64,000 nucleotides of DNA from Diphasiastrum complanatum (GCA_029204225.1 CM055101.1:4777246-4841245); one strand, 5' to 3'. Counted from the first letter of the stretch, positions 12,296 to 23,963 are shown. Numbers and translations: made by a program. The notes: generated from the sequence alone by a model not told the origin.

Positions 12296-12927
12296 TGTGA
12301 GAAAATTCAACTAGTTTTGTTATTTTGGTCATTTTTGTATATTTGGCAATTGAGGCAAATTTTCATATTAGACTTAGAGTTTGACTTTTCAAAGTTATAT
12401 TATTCTAAAAGCATTTGAATAAACACTTTTGGAAAGTGTGGAAAACTATAGAACACGAGTTTGGAGAGATTCAATTTGAGTAGTAGAGACATTGAATCTA
12501 GTCACAAAAATAGTAGGGTTCTCATTATGGAGGGAAACCAAAGTTTAAACTTAGGTTTGGACTTGTTATAAAAGGGTGTCACTCGTGAGAAGAAAAGACA
12601 TTCTTTCTCTCTTATCTCATTCATGCTTATACATGGTTCTCTTGGGTTCTACTATCCATTGGTGCACTATACTTGTGTATAGAATGCTCATTAAAAAATG
12701 TTATTTTCATATCCACATGTGTGAAATACAATAGCTTAATATTTTTGTACAGAGAGATAATTCATTTCATGTTTTGGTTGATATTTGATACTGATCTATT
12801 AGAGTTTGCATCTCATTCATAGTGTAGATGTTGGTTTTTCTACGTTGGCAAGATTGGTGATTTTTTGTCCTTCTAACCCAAGATCATTTTATGGATTTGG
12901 ATCTTAATTGATTTGAAATTATTCACA
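12296..12927 (+). repeat. 5' LTR of copia A
   Basis: It starts TGTGAGAAAATTC and ends TTATTCACA just before TGGTATCAGATC. It is intact and contains AGTAGGGTTCTCATTATGG, the empty-site version of the copia B insertion point in the 3' LTR. Confidence 0.9.
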
Positions 12928-12940
12928 TGGTATCAGATCT
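12928..12940 (+). promoter_or_regulatory. Primer-binding site of copia A
   Basis: TGGTATCAGATCT directly abuts the LTR. It matches the initiator tRNA-Met primer site except for changes at its end. Confidence 0.75.
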
Positions 12941-13100
12941 TGTGTTCTAGGTTATGAAGGAAGCAATCACATCTATCAATGATTTGGAGAAGATATCAAT
13001 GCTTGGATTCTATCCAAAAAATCGAGTTTCTTGCATATGTAGATTGGATCTTTTGTAGATCAAAACTCAAAATACTTTGAAGCCTTTACTTAGCAATTAA

Positions 13101-13550
13101 CTCACACTAAGTTAGTTCTTGGTAATGGAAGGTATGAACCAAACATCATTCAAATGAACATTCCTATTTGTAGAGAGAGAAATAGGAATTGTGTCAATCC
13201 CTTTGATTGCACAATCACCATCATTGGCCATGTAGATCACCTTCTTGTCATCTTCATATGCCAACAAAGAAATGAAGTACTCTTTGTGAAAAGTTATGTG
13301 TGAGCTTGCACCACTATCAATCCACCGTGGATCTAGATCTCCATCATTAGCAAGCATACGTGAAGACATCACAAAAGCATCATCATTTGAATTTTGAACA
13401 TCCAAACCATCTTCATCATGAGTAAGATTACCTTGTCTCCTTGATCTCTCTTTTTCTTGTAGCACTCACTTGCAAAGTTTCCTTTGATGCCACAATAGAA
13501 GCACTTGAGTTTTGATCTATCTTTCTTTTGCCATTTGAAGGAGATGCTTG
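13101..13550 (-). pseudogene. Inverted gag zinc knuckle and protease of copia A
   Basis: On the minus strand, 13550 down to about 13370 holds the zinc knuckle CFYCGIKGNFASEC, and 13465 down to 13112 holds the protease with WIDSGASSHIT and MANDGDCAIKGIDTIPI. Both belong to copia but run opposite to the LTRs and to the integrase that follows. The piece ends at about 13101 with NDVWFIPSITKN, which in an intact element is followed by the rest of protease; that remainder (CMIKRKD..) is on the plus strand from about 13546. An internal inversion of about 450 bp is the simplest reading. The protease active-site Asp is kept. Confidence 0.82.
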
Positions 13551-14584
13551 CATGATCAAAAGAAAGGATATCTTGATTGCAAAAGGTGAAAGACAAGGGA
13601 AGTTATTCAAACTAGATGCTTGTGTTAATACTAGCCAAGTTGGATTTGTGGCAAGTGAGCAAATACTTATTCAAGAGGTTTGGCATAGAAGGATGGGGCA
13701 TCTCAACTTCAAGTCATTGGAGGTAATGGCTAAGAAGCAAGTTGTGATTGGTTTTCCAAAATCCTTAAGTAGCCTCAATCATGTTTGTGAGTCTTGTGCT
13801 TTGTCAAAGTCACATAGACTACCTCATACTAGATCTACAAAGCCTTTTCAAGTTATACATTCGGATATTCATGGAATTACTACAACTAACAATAGTGGAG
13901 CTAAGATGTATGTAACTTTCATTGATGATTTTAGTAGATTTTGTTGGATCTATCTATAAAGAGCAAAGATGAAGTGTATGATGTCTTTGTTAAGTTCAAG
14001 AATGAAAGAGAGAACCAATTTCTCACAAGGATCAAGTGCTTAAGAAGTGACAATGGTGGAGAGTACATATCTACCAAGTTTAAGGCTTTTTGTGATGAGC
14101 ATGATTGGGATCAAGAGGGAGTATACAACACCAAGGACCCCACAACAAAATGGAATGGCCGAGAGGAAGAATAGGACTTTATGTGAAAGTGCCAAAGCCA
14201 TGAGGTTAAGTGCTAACCTTGATAACCCATTTTATTGGTCAAGCTTTGTTGTGTGCTAATTTCTTGTGCAATAGGTGGCCGAGTGCTATTTTGGATGGAA
14301 GGACACCTTTTGAGATGATATTCAAGAGGAGGCCGAGTGTCAACTTTCTTAGAACTTTTGGATGCACATGCTATGTCAATATAACTCTTGATGATAGGAC
14401 CAAGGAGGATCCATCTTCAAGGAAAGGTATATTTGTTGGATATAGTGAGGTGAGTAAAGCCTACAAGGTTTATATTCCTTCTATTAATAAGGTGATTATT
14501 GGTAGAGATGTCATTTTTTATGAGGGGAACATTCCAAAAGTATCGATGAGGGAAACATTCCAAAGTATCTTCAAGCATTATTGA
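13546..14584 (+). pseudogene. Copia A protease tail and integrase
   Basis: The plus-strand frame begins CMIKRKDILIAKGERQGK and passes into the GAG-pre-integrase region with HRRMGHLNFKSLEVM. The zinc cysteines CESCALSKSH are at about 13786-13815. The core shows HSDIHG, then TFIDDFSR and RSDNGGEY; frame changes occur near 13955 and 14130. The catalytic Glu region reads PQQNGMAERKNR in an overlapping frame at 14140-14180. It ends in a copia integrase tail (SRKGIFVGYSEVSKAYKVY). The inverted gag-protease piece lies immediately upstream. Confidence 0.85.
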
Positions 14585-15669
14585 TGGTGATGTGGATGGA
14601 TCTAACATTCTTGATGTTGATGTAAAGGATCCTACTTTAGATGGGGACCTTCATCAAGTCAAAAGCCAAGGAGAACATCGAGGGAAAGACAAATTCCTTC
14701 AAGGCTCATGTATGATGAGAAGGGTACGCAAGTGGAAGTGACTCATTTTGCTTTTCTCACATGCTTTGGTGAATATTTTTGTGTAGATGATGTTATGCAA
14801 GTAGATGGATGTTTTCATGATTTTCCAGAAACTAATGGATCTGGAAAAGAGGTCTTAGTCAATGGCTTCGATGGTCAATTGAAAGATCAAGAGGTTGATC
14901 TCAAAGGGCTTCAACAACACAAAAGGGAAAGTGACAATTTGGAGCTAGTCAAGAGCATCAAAGGAGAGTCAATTGGCAAAGATGTCAGGTAATGGATGGT
15001 GATCTTTCTTGGTAGTAGCATTAAGCATCCTGAAATCCTGGAAAATTAGAATCTTGCCAGTAGCAAAAAAGTGTTGTTCAAATCTACTTTACTTGTTCTA
15101 GCTCATGTTTGAGCAATTTCATGTGGATGTGTGCAAATTGTCAAGATATGGTAATACTAGCTACATTGGTGAGCATCATTTTGATGTTGGAGTTGTACTA
15201 GCATTCTTGGTTGGTTTTGTTGATGGAAATGAAGCTATTAGAGGCTCATTATATCAGTCATTCATGATCAAGTCGTCAAGTGATGATGGCATCTTGTGAA
15301 AAGATGGAGATGGAGGCTCATTCGTGGAGTTTTATGGTGGAGACATATCAAGAAAGGACAAAGAGAGAGGATACAAGCAAGAAAATGGTTATCACTCACA
15401 TTTATTATTTGGTTGTTGTAATTTTCCAGAGAGTTTAAAGTTTATAGCATGGAGGAATCATCTCATTTACATTCTATTTGGTTCTTCATGTTCTATTTAC
15501 ATCTTGATGTGTAAAATTGATGTAAGAGATAGAGCATCCAAAGTGGACACTATTCTCTATATCAATTATGGATGTTACTTCAAAGCATTGGAAAAGGACT
15601 TGTTTATGAAGCATAGGACTTCACTTACTGTCTTTTCAAAGTTTATGCTTAAACTAGTTGAAGAGGGAG
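14585..15669 (+). other. Unidentified block where copia A RT/RNase H should be
   Basis: Copia-like sequence continues to about 14755 (LMYDEKGTQVEVTHFAFL). After that no RT or RNase H motif appears. Instead there are three moderate plus-strand ORFs: 14708-14992, 15105-15299 (VVLAFLVGFVDGNEAIRGS) and 15324-15674. None has a motif I recognise. The block ends in a purine-rich GAAGAGGGAGAG just before the 3' LTR, so the polypurine tract is kept. It may be a captured host fragment or badly decayed pol. Confidence 0.4.
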
Positions 15670-15895
15670 AGTGAGAAATTTTAACTAGTTTTGTTATTTT
15701 GGTCATATTTGTATATTTGGCAATTGAGGCCAATTTTCATATTAGAATTAAAGTTTGACTTTTCAAAGTTATATTAGTCTAAAAGCATTTGAATAAACAC
15801 TTTTGGAAAGTGTGAGAAACTATAGAGCACAATTTTTGGAGAGATTCAATTTGAGTAGTAGAGACATTGAATCTAGTCACAAAAATAGTAAGGTT
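15670..15895 (+). repeat. 3' LTR of copia A, left part
   Basis: It matches the start of the 12296-12927 LTR (first base changed T to A) up to AGTAAGGTT, where copia B begins. The right part is 29515-29925. Confidence 0.88.
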
Positions 15896-15993
15896 TGTTG
15901 AAATGGGAAAATAATTCATCTTGACTTTAGGCTCGCTACAAACATTGTACCATGCAAGTATGTTGTTCTGTAAATGCAAATGACAAGTTTGGT
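15896..15993 (+). repeat. 5' LTR of copia B, left part
   Basis: It starts TGTTGAAATGGG and matches 28722 onward. It is cut at AAGTTTGGT by Tat-2; the right part resumes at 23271. The uncut site AAGTTTGGCCTAG is seen in the 3' LTR at about 28812-28824. Confidence 0.9.
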
Positions 15994-16751
15994 TGTTGGA
16001 GGGTTTGCGGATCCCAAGGCAACCCTAACCCTAGTTAATAAGTGAGAGGGATTTGGCACCCTACGTGTGTAAGTCCAACCCAATGATCGCATAGTTATTT
16101 GATTAATTAGAATGTTAATAAAAGGACTTTAGGCCTTTTTGCAGGACTTTTAATGTCGTAGGGCCTAAATATCAAGTTAGTGAATAAAGTTGGGTTTCCC
16201 TCCAATTTTGATGGTTCCCACACTTTTTTAAATTTGAATAAAAAGAGAGGCAAAACTGGACCAATAGGATTCAGAGGCCAGGGTCCTCCTCTCTACTATA
16301 AAAAGGGACCAACTCGAGTTGTTTTTCATGTTCATTTCCTCACTTCAATAAAGTAGATTGGTTCTCTTTAGAAATGGATTGATGAATGTCCTTGCTCTTC
16401 CTCTCTTTTCCTCCATTTCTCATGCTTTCTTTGGATTTCGCTAATTGTTGGATTTGATCATTATTGGGATTGCTATTTCTTATGTTTTTTGTGAGAGAGA
16501 AAAGGAGAGAGAGAAGAGTAAGTTTCTATCATTGTTGTAAATTTAGGGTTAATGGAAGTAAAGTTAATGGATGTAGTGTTAATGCTTAGTGTTAATGGAT
16601 GTTAGTGTTAGATCCTCCATTCATGTTCAAATTCGAACTATACTATCGCTCTCATGGGAACAAACCTACGCGTGACAACTAACTCCGTCTCTTTGATGCT
16701 AGATTGACTAGATCTCGGATTCAGGTTAGGCAAGGAAAGAAACTCACTACA
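15994..16751 (+). repeat. 5' LTR of Tat-2
   Basis: It runs from TGTTGGAGGG to ACTCACTACA, 758 bp. A TATAAAAAG box is at 16297-16305. It is close to the 3' LTR apart from an internal deletion of about 82 bp in the latter. Confidence 0.92.
16297..16305 (+). promoter_or_regulatory. TATA box of the Tat-2 5' LTR
   Basis: TATAAAAAG in a context conserved among all three Tat LTRs here. The same box lies at 22816-22824 in the 3' LTR. It is the likely start region for element transcription. Confidence 0.55.
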
Positions 16752-16755
16752 ATTT

Positions 16756-16773
16756 TGGCGCCGTTGCCAAGGA
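16756..16773 (+). promoter_or_regulatory. Primer-binding site of Tat-2
   Basis: TGGCGCCGTTGCCAAGGA starts four bases after the LTR. It differs at two positions from the TGGCGCCGTTGCCGGGGA site common in plant Tat/Athila elements. Confidence 0.85.
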
Positions 16774-17983
16774 GCTATGCCAATTTTTTAGTTTGCAGCA
16801 TGTTTGGCTGATGGTTAGCTTGCATTAGGCATCTTGTCGTGGCATGAATAGTGTTAAATTTCTATTTTAGGGTTAGTTTGGGATTGATTTTGCTTGATTT
16901 GAGTGGATTTGCTTCTTTGAAATCTAGTCTGATTATTAAACAGGGAAAGCTATTCAGATCACCAATCTTAAGATCCATTTGGATCTGAGATATCAGAAAA
17001 AAATAATAAAAATCGGTCAAATCTGTCAAATTTGGTCAAAAAGAGACAAAAAGCATTATCAGAGCTCAGAACTTTTTACCCTCTTTCAAGAAACCTTTTT
17101 CGAGTTGCAAACACCTTTGGTTTTGTTTACAGAACCTTCAGACTGAAGGGCGGAGATTAATTCCCAGCAGATTTTCAGAAACATCAGAAAAACCACCAAA
17201 AAACACCAAAAATTATCAAAACCCTAAAAAAACAGAAAAGAACCTTCGTCCAATTCACTGTGCTTAGATGTGATTCAGATCTATCTACTGCCAGGTCGGT
17301 GAAGAATAATACCAAAAATAGAAATATTTTTAGAGGATCAGTTGTCATATTGTCATATTTTTGTCAAAAAAGTCACTTTTTTGCAAAATTACCAGTATTA
17401 CTCTTGATCCTTCGCCAAAACCTTCGTCGAGTTTCCAAAACATACTATCTATAGTAAACTACTATTTTTGAGTTTGACGAAGATTCTTCTTGATCAGATC
17501 ACAAAAAATCCTGATTTTTACCCTCGCTAGATTACAAAAACAGTATTTTCTTGTGTCAGAAACCTTCGTCCGGTTGTCCATAGTTTTATCTGTGTCATAT
17601 CTTCCATCTAAGAAGTCGACGAAGGTTATTTCTCAAGAAATTGCCAGAAAACTGTTCAAAGAGTTTTTTATCCCAAAATAACACTGTTGAACCTTCGCCG
17701 AGACAACCTTCGTCTAGAGAACCTTCGCCAGTCCTATTTTTAGTTTTTGATTTTCCAGATCAAGTCTCTATCAAAATTTGGATCAAATCTTATATATTCT
17801 AAATTGGACTCCGAGAGATTTATCATTTTTGAGAAGTATCGATTGATCGAATTTTGGGTAGTTTTTCATCATATAGAATCAGATTCTTGAAAAGTGGAAT
17901 AGAGCTAGCAGATCTAATATGGGATAGTTTTTTGGAAAAATCTATATCCAATCTCATTATCGATTTGATCTAAATTTGTAAAG
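16774..17983 (+). repeat. Tat-2 leader with a CCTTCG motif array
   Basis: The 1.2-kb untranslated leader lies between primer site and gag. AACCTTCGYC-like motifs recur near 17241, 17407, 17419, 17561, 17691, 17705 and 17720, with reverse forms near 17477 and 17618. No supported ORF is present; the short ORFs at 17260-17454 and 17490-17681 are in-frame readings of this repeat-rich DNA. Confidence 0.65.
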
Positions 17984-18121
17984 ATGGCTATCCCTGGAGG
18001 TGCTCCACAGGAGGTCAATCCAATTATTGTTAGAAGAGCACCCCAATTGGATCTACCCAAATATAATGGATTAACAGATCCAGTTAGATTTCTTCAGATC
18101 TATGCTGAATCATGTGAGTGA
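17984..18121 (+). pseudogene. Start of Tat-2 gag, truncated after 45 codons
   Basis: ATG at 17984 opens MAIPGGAPQE, followed by LPKYNGLTDPVRFLQIYAES, the beginning of a gypsy gag (PKYxGxxDPxxFL is usual near the gag start). A TGA at 18119-18121 coincides with the inversion junction. The rest of gag is absent. Confidence 0.75.
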
Positions 18122-18835
18122 GGAATGAATCGAATTCAGCCAACTTATAGGTGAATTTGATGGGTCCATTACACTGAATAGTAGTTGGGCTGATCAGTTT
18201 TGAACAAAAATTTGCAGGCAGGTACAGTTTTGTAAAAATAGGCTATAAAAATCTCGGCGAAGGTTTCTAGGGATCTTAACCTATTAGGCGAATGTTTTTC
18301 AGGGCTGACGAAGGATGAACCTTTGCCAAGAGGGTCCTTCGCCCAAGTACTATCATAAATGTTTTTTTTCACAATCTGAACCTATGAACCAGCTAATTTT
18401 GACATACTAAGATCATCTAGCAGGTCGACGAAAGTTCATAATGACGTTATGATGCTCGGCGAAGGTTCCCAAAATGACATATCACTGAACATTTGTTTGA
18501 CCCAAAAATTGAATTTTCTCTTGTCAGAAACCTTCGCCCACCTCAATTTAGATAAATCAAGGGTGGATGTACAGTCTGAGAGCTCAGCGAAGGTTTCTGA
18601 CACTCTATTGGCCAAATCTGCCCAAAACAGTGGTTTTCTAAGTCATTTTCCATAAAAATACTGTGTTTCCTTTTTCTTATGCTGATGACTTCCTGACTTT
18701 TGCTCATCAGTCTTTTCTTATTGTTTTTTTTTTAACTGTCTTTTTCCAAAAAAAAAGTCAGCAAATTAATTACTGAAAACAAAAAATTAAAAACAAATAA
18801 AATGAAAAAAAAATATTGAGATCAGGCTTGCTGAA
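18122..18835 (-). repeat. Inverted pol-aORF spacer in Tat-2
   Basis: This is the reverse complement of 2600-3255 in Tat-1, including the CCTTCG motifs and the T/A-rich tract. The left junction is at about 18120, where the copies diverge after the shared GAATTCGATTCATTCCTCACT. Confidence 0.8.
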
Positions 18836-20174
18836 CTGGCGGAGCAAGCTGTCGAAACTTGTGTAATCAGCTGTCATTTACCAGAGTATCAAATCGTTTT
18901 CCATCCAAGTGCTCGAGAATTACTACACCATAGTTCAGGATTTCCTTCACTTTATACGAGCCTTTTCCAATATACTTCAACTTACCCTTGATCAGCTTGG
19001 TTTTGTACATCAATGCAAGATCTCCTGCTTCCAGATCTTTCTTGTGCAATCGTCGATCGTGCCATGCCTTGCGGCGGGCTTTCTCTGCTGCTAAGGCATG
19101 AACTGTCATCAATCGGGTTTCACATAATTTGTGCAACGCTTCATGACGAAGTTGTAAAGACTGATCATCATTTAATCATTCTGTTGCTACTATGCGTAAA
19201 GATGGGATTAAAAATTCAATTGGCATAACAACATCTTGACCATAAACCAATTGAAAAGGTGTTTGATTTGTACTATTTTTGTAAGCGGTTCTGAATGCCC
19301 ATAATGCTGCATACAGTTTATATTTCCAATCAGACCGACTCGCTTCAACTGTCTTTGTCATAATGATGCAGAGAATCTTATTGGAAGATTCAGCTTGGCC
19401 ATTCCCTCTGGGATAATAGGGAGTACTAAATCTATGTATAACAAAAAAATCTTCCAGTAAATACTTTATTGTTTGATTAACAAAGTGTGTACCCCGATCA
19501 CTAACAATTTCGATCGGACATCCAAATCTGATTATAATATTTTCATATAGAAACTTGGCCGTAGATTTTGCATCAGCCACTTTGACAGCTTTGGCTTCAA
19601 CCCACTTGGTCATATAATCAGTTGTGATAAAAATGTATCTGGCTTGAGATCCTTGCGCAGCAGGATGAATAGGACCAACATAATCCAGTCCCCATTTTTC
19701 AAATGGTGCTTGCGATAAAACCGGATGTGAGGGTTCATAATTCTGTCGAGTAGGCCGTCGTGCTCGTTGGCAGACATCACATGTCTGAATAAAATTTTAT
19801 GTGTCCTTATGAAGCGTAGGCCACCAACAACCGGATTGCAAAAGTTTGCGAACAGTAATATCTGTAGAGAAGTGTCCTCCACTCATGCCATCATGTGAAA
19901 ACATGATTAGATCTGGTACTTCATGCGGTAAAACACATCTTCATAAAATATTATCTGATCCACGACGATACAATTGTCCTGCAATTAATTGATAAGGTTG
20001 AGTCTTATGAATCAATTGTCTTTTCTGTACTTTTGTCAAAGAGTCATTCGGTTGTCCTAGCATCAGGTACTCAACAATATTTGCCACCCACTCATGTACT
20101 GCTTCAACATAGAACAACGCAACATCTGGCAGTTCATCATCCACTTCAGTATTAACTAGTCCCTGCATTGTCTT
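18836..20174 (-). pseudogene. Inverted integrase of Tat-2, nearly intact
   Basis: Minus-strand reading starts near 20170 (VALFYVEAVHEWVANIVEYL), passes the zinc domain (frame open 19882-19610), then the core at 19613-19176 with TKWVEAKAV, IVSDRGTHF and GNGQAESSNK. It ends in the C-terminal domain at 19136-18867 (AGDLALMYKTKLIKGK). The visible second Asp and Glu of the DDE triad are kept, unlike in Tat-1. A frame change near 19612, stops at about 19945 and 19803, and one near 19175 interrupt it. It has no promoter in its own orientation and is separated from RT, which is lost. Confidence 0.85.
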
Positions 20175-20214
20175 CTGATACACTTTCACGCGTTATATTT
20201 CCTTTCTGATCATC

Positions 20215-22543
20215 ATGTCTTCTACCAATACTTCTCAGTCTCCGCGTTATACTATCCATCGTGATGTCCCATCTGCAACGGACATCATGATTCTTCCTAG
20301 CACAAGCATGGTCACTCAGTGGATATTCATGAGAGAGCCTTTTCGGGATGCATCAATATGGATTTCATCACTCTTGCCTTCAGTATGTGGAAGGAAGAGA
20401 AATCCAAGTTTTATATCACCTTTCAAGGAGCCACACACAAGGTGCGCGTCACTACGGCCGCACTTGCAGCTATAGCAATCTCATCCGATACGCAAGCCTC
20501 ACCCAATCACAAGCACGCCAAACAGGCCATCAAGCCATACATTGACCTCACCAACGATTTGCACTGGACTAATGATGGCTATCTTCTAGAAGCCATCATT
20601 GAGCCTTCCATTCATGCCGCTGCCCAGTTGTTGAATCATTTCCTGATGGTTGGCAACCTCAGGAAAGACCACATCACATCTCAAATCCTTCACAGGATAG
20701 TGGAGTCCCACACAAAGTTGGCCAAAGCCCCTCTTGAACTATATAACTGGTTCAAGATTGTCTCTGGTGAGCTCAAGCGAGCTATTAAGGCCAATACAAA
20801 GCAGCAGTTCGTCGCTGGCACTCTATTGTCCCTCTTAGCCACTTCTCACTTAGAAAACAGAATCCACGGTGCCTGAAGGGTTTGAAGACGAGGATATTTT
20901 TTAAGAAGAAGAGACCTTGGCACCTATTCCACGCCTATCACGGATAGTACCATCATGGTCTCCTACTGCTGCCACCTCCATGACTGTCGATTCTGGTGAT
21001 GCTCTCGGGTTAGTTTCAAGCCTTGGGCAAGTGATCCAGTCTATGTTGGATAAGAAGAAGGAAATGGAGCAGAGGATCTCTGATTTAGGATTCGAAAACA
21101 CTCTGATCAGCCAGAAAATTGTCCAGCTGGATTGAGAGGTGAAGATAGCCAAGCAACATGAAGAAAAGGCTGAAAGCAAAAGACATTGGCCCAACAACAA
21201 GCTGATCGCTTGGAAACCTACATCAGCTCCCTACAAAATGCCCTGACAACCACACAGGATCAGGTAGATAAGGCAATGCAAGATGCCAAGTAACAGGTGC
21301 AACTGCTGAAGGGGCAATTACAAATGGCCGAACAAGATCGCACACGGCTTCAAGGTGAATTGGATGCGACCACCCTTGAGCGTGATGCATATATGCAAAT
21401 ACAAATACCCGATCATCTAATCACACCGACGGAGATTGCATATTTGTTCAAGAAAGTGGAAACATACAAAGTGGCCCTTCGGGGATTCGAAGGCCTCTTT
21501 GATAGGTTCAAAGGAACAGCTTCAACCGAGTTGGCAAAGGCAAAAGAGACCATCAATGCCTATGAAAAAGCCGTCGCTCAAGTGTTGGAAGCCGGACCAC
21601 AAATCCTCATCCCGGTCATGCCGCAATTCTCCCCTTCACGCCAAGAGGCTGTACAAATGGATACAGGGGTTGATTTGAGCATGGACCAGGGGGGAGCTCC
21701 AGATCTAGCAGATCAACCGCCAACTATACCGACAGTACAAGTGGGTCCATCCTCATCAAGGACAAGCCATTTATTTAGAAGGTCCATCAGCGTCGAGGAC
21801 CATATTCAGACATTCTTAAAGTAGCATCCACATGAGTCCTCGTCTGGTGGATGGGTTCTCAAATTTAAGACCTCCGAGATCGAGGACGACAAAGAATTGG
21901 ACAAAATACCTGCACTAGGAGAGCAGTCGACATGGAGAATCACGGTTTTTGAGAAAACTCCCGAATCAATTAGGAGTTACGTCGCCAGCCCTCGCCAGTT
22001 GCGGGTAGATCCTTATTACGTGCCAATGTCGCGAAGACAAAAATGGAAAGATTTGGGATTGGCTATGGATAAAATCACCATCCATATGCCCAATTGGCCA
22101 ATCATCCATCAGTCTTACAGCTGGAACATCTCAATGGATTTCCACTGGGCCTTACAAGCATATTAGAGAGAGTATGTCCACTCTCCGGATGCAACGGTGC
22201 GACAATCGGCAATGTTTGCAAAAGATCTAACTCTGTTGGCGTCAGTGGCAACTGAATGGGACGATTGTCTTTCTACCCTAACATTTGATCCAAATAAACC
22301 GATGGCCTCAGAGCAAATCAAAGATCAGCTGTCGATTGCTCGATTGTATTTCCGTGCGGCTATGATGGGAGGCTCTTGGGAATCCTGCTTCACCTCATGG
22401 ACAACTTCCAAGTGGATTGCCGGAGCCCACCGTTGTTTCTTGCCGCATAATTTGGATTTCAATACTGCACGTCTTCACTTTATGGAGAAGGTGCAGTATC
22501 ATTTAATTAAGATTCGATGCGAAGCCAATAAAAGTCCCCAATA
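20215..22543 (+). pseudogene. Extra ORF (aORF) of Tat-2: coiled-coil protein, linker deleted
   Basis: ATG at 20215 (MSSTNTSQSPRYTIHRD). A 34-bp deletion near 20323 shifts the frame; the frame 20319-20876 then holds the N-terminal domain with YITFQGATHKVRVT and KPYIDLTNDLHWTNDGYLLE. At about 20870 it jumps to sequence equal to Tat-1 4620, so the Ser/Pro-rich linker (about 570 bp) is gone. The coiled coil spans about 20970-21560, with a stop at about 21133 and frame changes near 21170-21300. The C-terminal domain spans about 21850-22543 (WDDCLSTLTFDPNK, FLPHNLDFNTARLHFMEKVQ), with stops at about 21822 and 22164. Both ends are conserved with Tat-1 at the protein level although each copy is damaged differently. 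Function unknown. Confidence 0.7.
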
Positions 22544-22594
22544 ACTGCATATTGCAGGTGTCGTGGGACCGCCACCAGTTTTGGTGGGGGATAC

Positions 22595-23270
22595 TGTTGG
22601 AGTGTTTGCGGATTCCAAGGCAATTTTAGAATGTTAATAAAAGGACTTTAGGCCTTTTTGCTGGACTTTTAATGTCGCAGGGCCTAAATGTCAAGTTAGT
22701 GAATAAAGTTGGGTTTTCCTCCAATTTTGATGGTTCCCACACTTTTTTAAATTTGAATAAAAAGAGAGGCAAGACTGGACCAATAGGATTCAGAGGCCAG
22801 GGTCCTCCTCTCTACTATAAAAAGAGACCAACTCGAGTTGTTCCTCATGTTCATTTCCTCATTTCAATAAAGTAGATTGGTTCTCTTTAGAAATGGATTG
22901 ATGAATGTCCTTGCTCTTCCTCTCTTTTTCTCCATTTCTCATGCTTTCTTTGGATTTTGCTAATTGTTGGATTTGATCATTATTGGGATTGCTATTTCTT
23001 ATGTTTTTTGTGAGAGAGAAAAGGAGAGAGAGAAGAGTAAGTTTCTATCATTGTTGTGGATTTAGGGTTAATGGAAGTAGGGTTAATGGATGTAGTGTTA
23101 ATGCTTAGTGTTAATGGATGTTAGTGTTAGATCCTCCATTTATGTTAAAATCTGAACTATATTATCTCTCTCATGGGAACGAACCTACGCGTGACAACTA
23201 ACTCCGTCTCTTTGATGCTAGATTGACTAGATCTTGGATTCAGGTTAGGCAAGGAAAGAAACCCACTACA
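22595..23270 (+). repeat. 3' LTR of Tat-2
   Basis: It runs from TGTTGGAGTG to ACCCACTACA, 676 bp. About 82 bp present in the 5' LTR (16024-16105 region) are missing here. It is followed by TTGGCCTAGATAG, the resumed copia B LTR. Confidence 0.92.
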
Positions 23271-23963
23271 TTGGCCTAGATAGAACTCGAGCTACATGGA
23301 TATGTCATATCTAGTTTTATGATTACAACTTGCATATAGATTGTAGACTTAGAATTAGCAAAATTATGCTTGTAGAAACTCGTGGCATTTCACATGCATT
23401 AATTGTAAGAGATTCACATGCAAGGGATGCACAAAGTGAAATGGACACATGCATGATTATATGTACAATTATAGTTAGAACTAGGACACTTGGTAAAAGT
23501 AGGTAGAGATACATGCATGAGATGTGACAAATGTCACATAGACTCTAGTTTTCACTTTAGATGTCATTGAAAGGTGGATGGATGTGGTTCTACCTTGAGC
23601 TACCTCAAACTCCATAAATATGTATAGCTCTTCTCATATTTTTATGATGAAGAACCAAAGCTTTGTAGCTATCTCATGCCATTTGGATCCACGCAATTTT
23701 CGCTTGATATCTCTCTATCTTTCTCTCTCTAACTCGTGTTGAGGCTAATGTTAATACACTAATTTCTTGTACTTTTGCTCATTTGTGATTCATTGCTATC
23801 ATACTCTGATGCTTAGCATGCTAGATTGTGGTTAAGCCATAACTTCTGTACTAGATCTTGCTATTCAATCTAGAATCAGGTTATTGTGCTAATCATAAAG
23901 CTTAATTAGATCTATCATACATGTGGATCATCCTCACACGTGTGAATTCTGAAAATTTTGTCA
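23271..23963 (+). repeat. 5' LTR of copia B, right part
   Basis: It matches 28820-29514 closely and ends GAAAATTTTGTCA just before the primer site. With 15896-15993 it makes an LTR of about 786 bp. Confidence 0.9.

Larger units (their letters stand above)
15994..23270 (+). mobile_element. Tat/Athila-like retrotransposon, copy 2 (Tat-2), rearranged
   Basis: LTRs are 15994-16751 and 22595-23270. The target duplication is TTGGT (15989-15993) against TTGGC (23271-23275). Inside are a primer site, a long leader, 45 codons of gag, an inverted segment of about 2 kb holding integrase and the pol-aORF spacer, and the aORF in sense orientation. Protease, RT and RNase H are missing, so it could move only with help, if at all. 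It is the youngest layer of this nest, being inside copia B. Confidence 0.9.
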
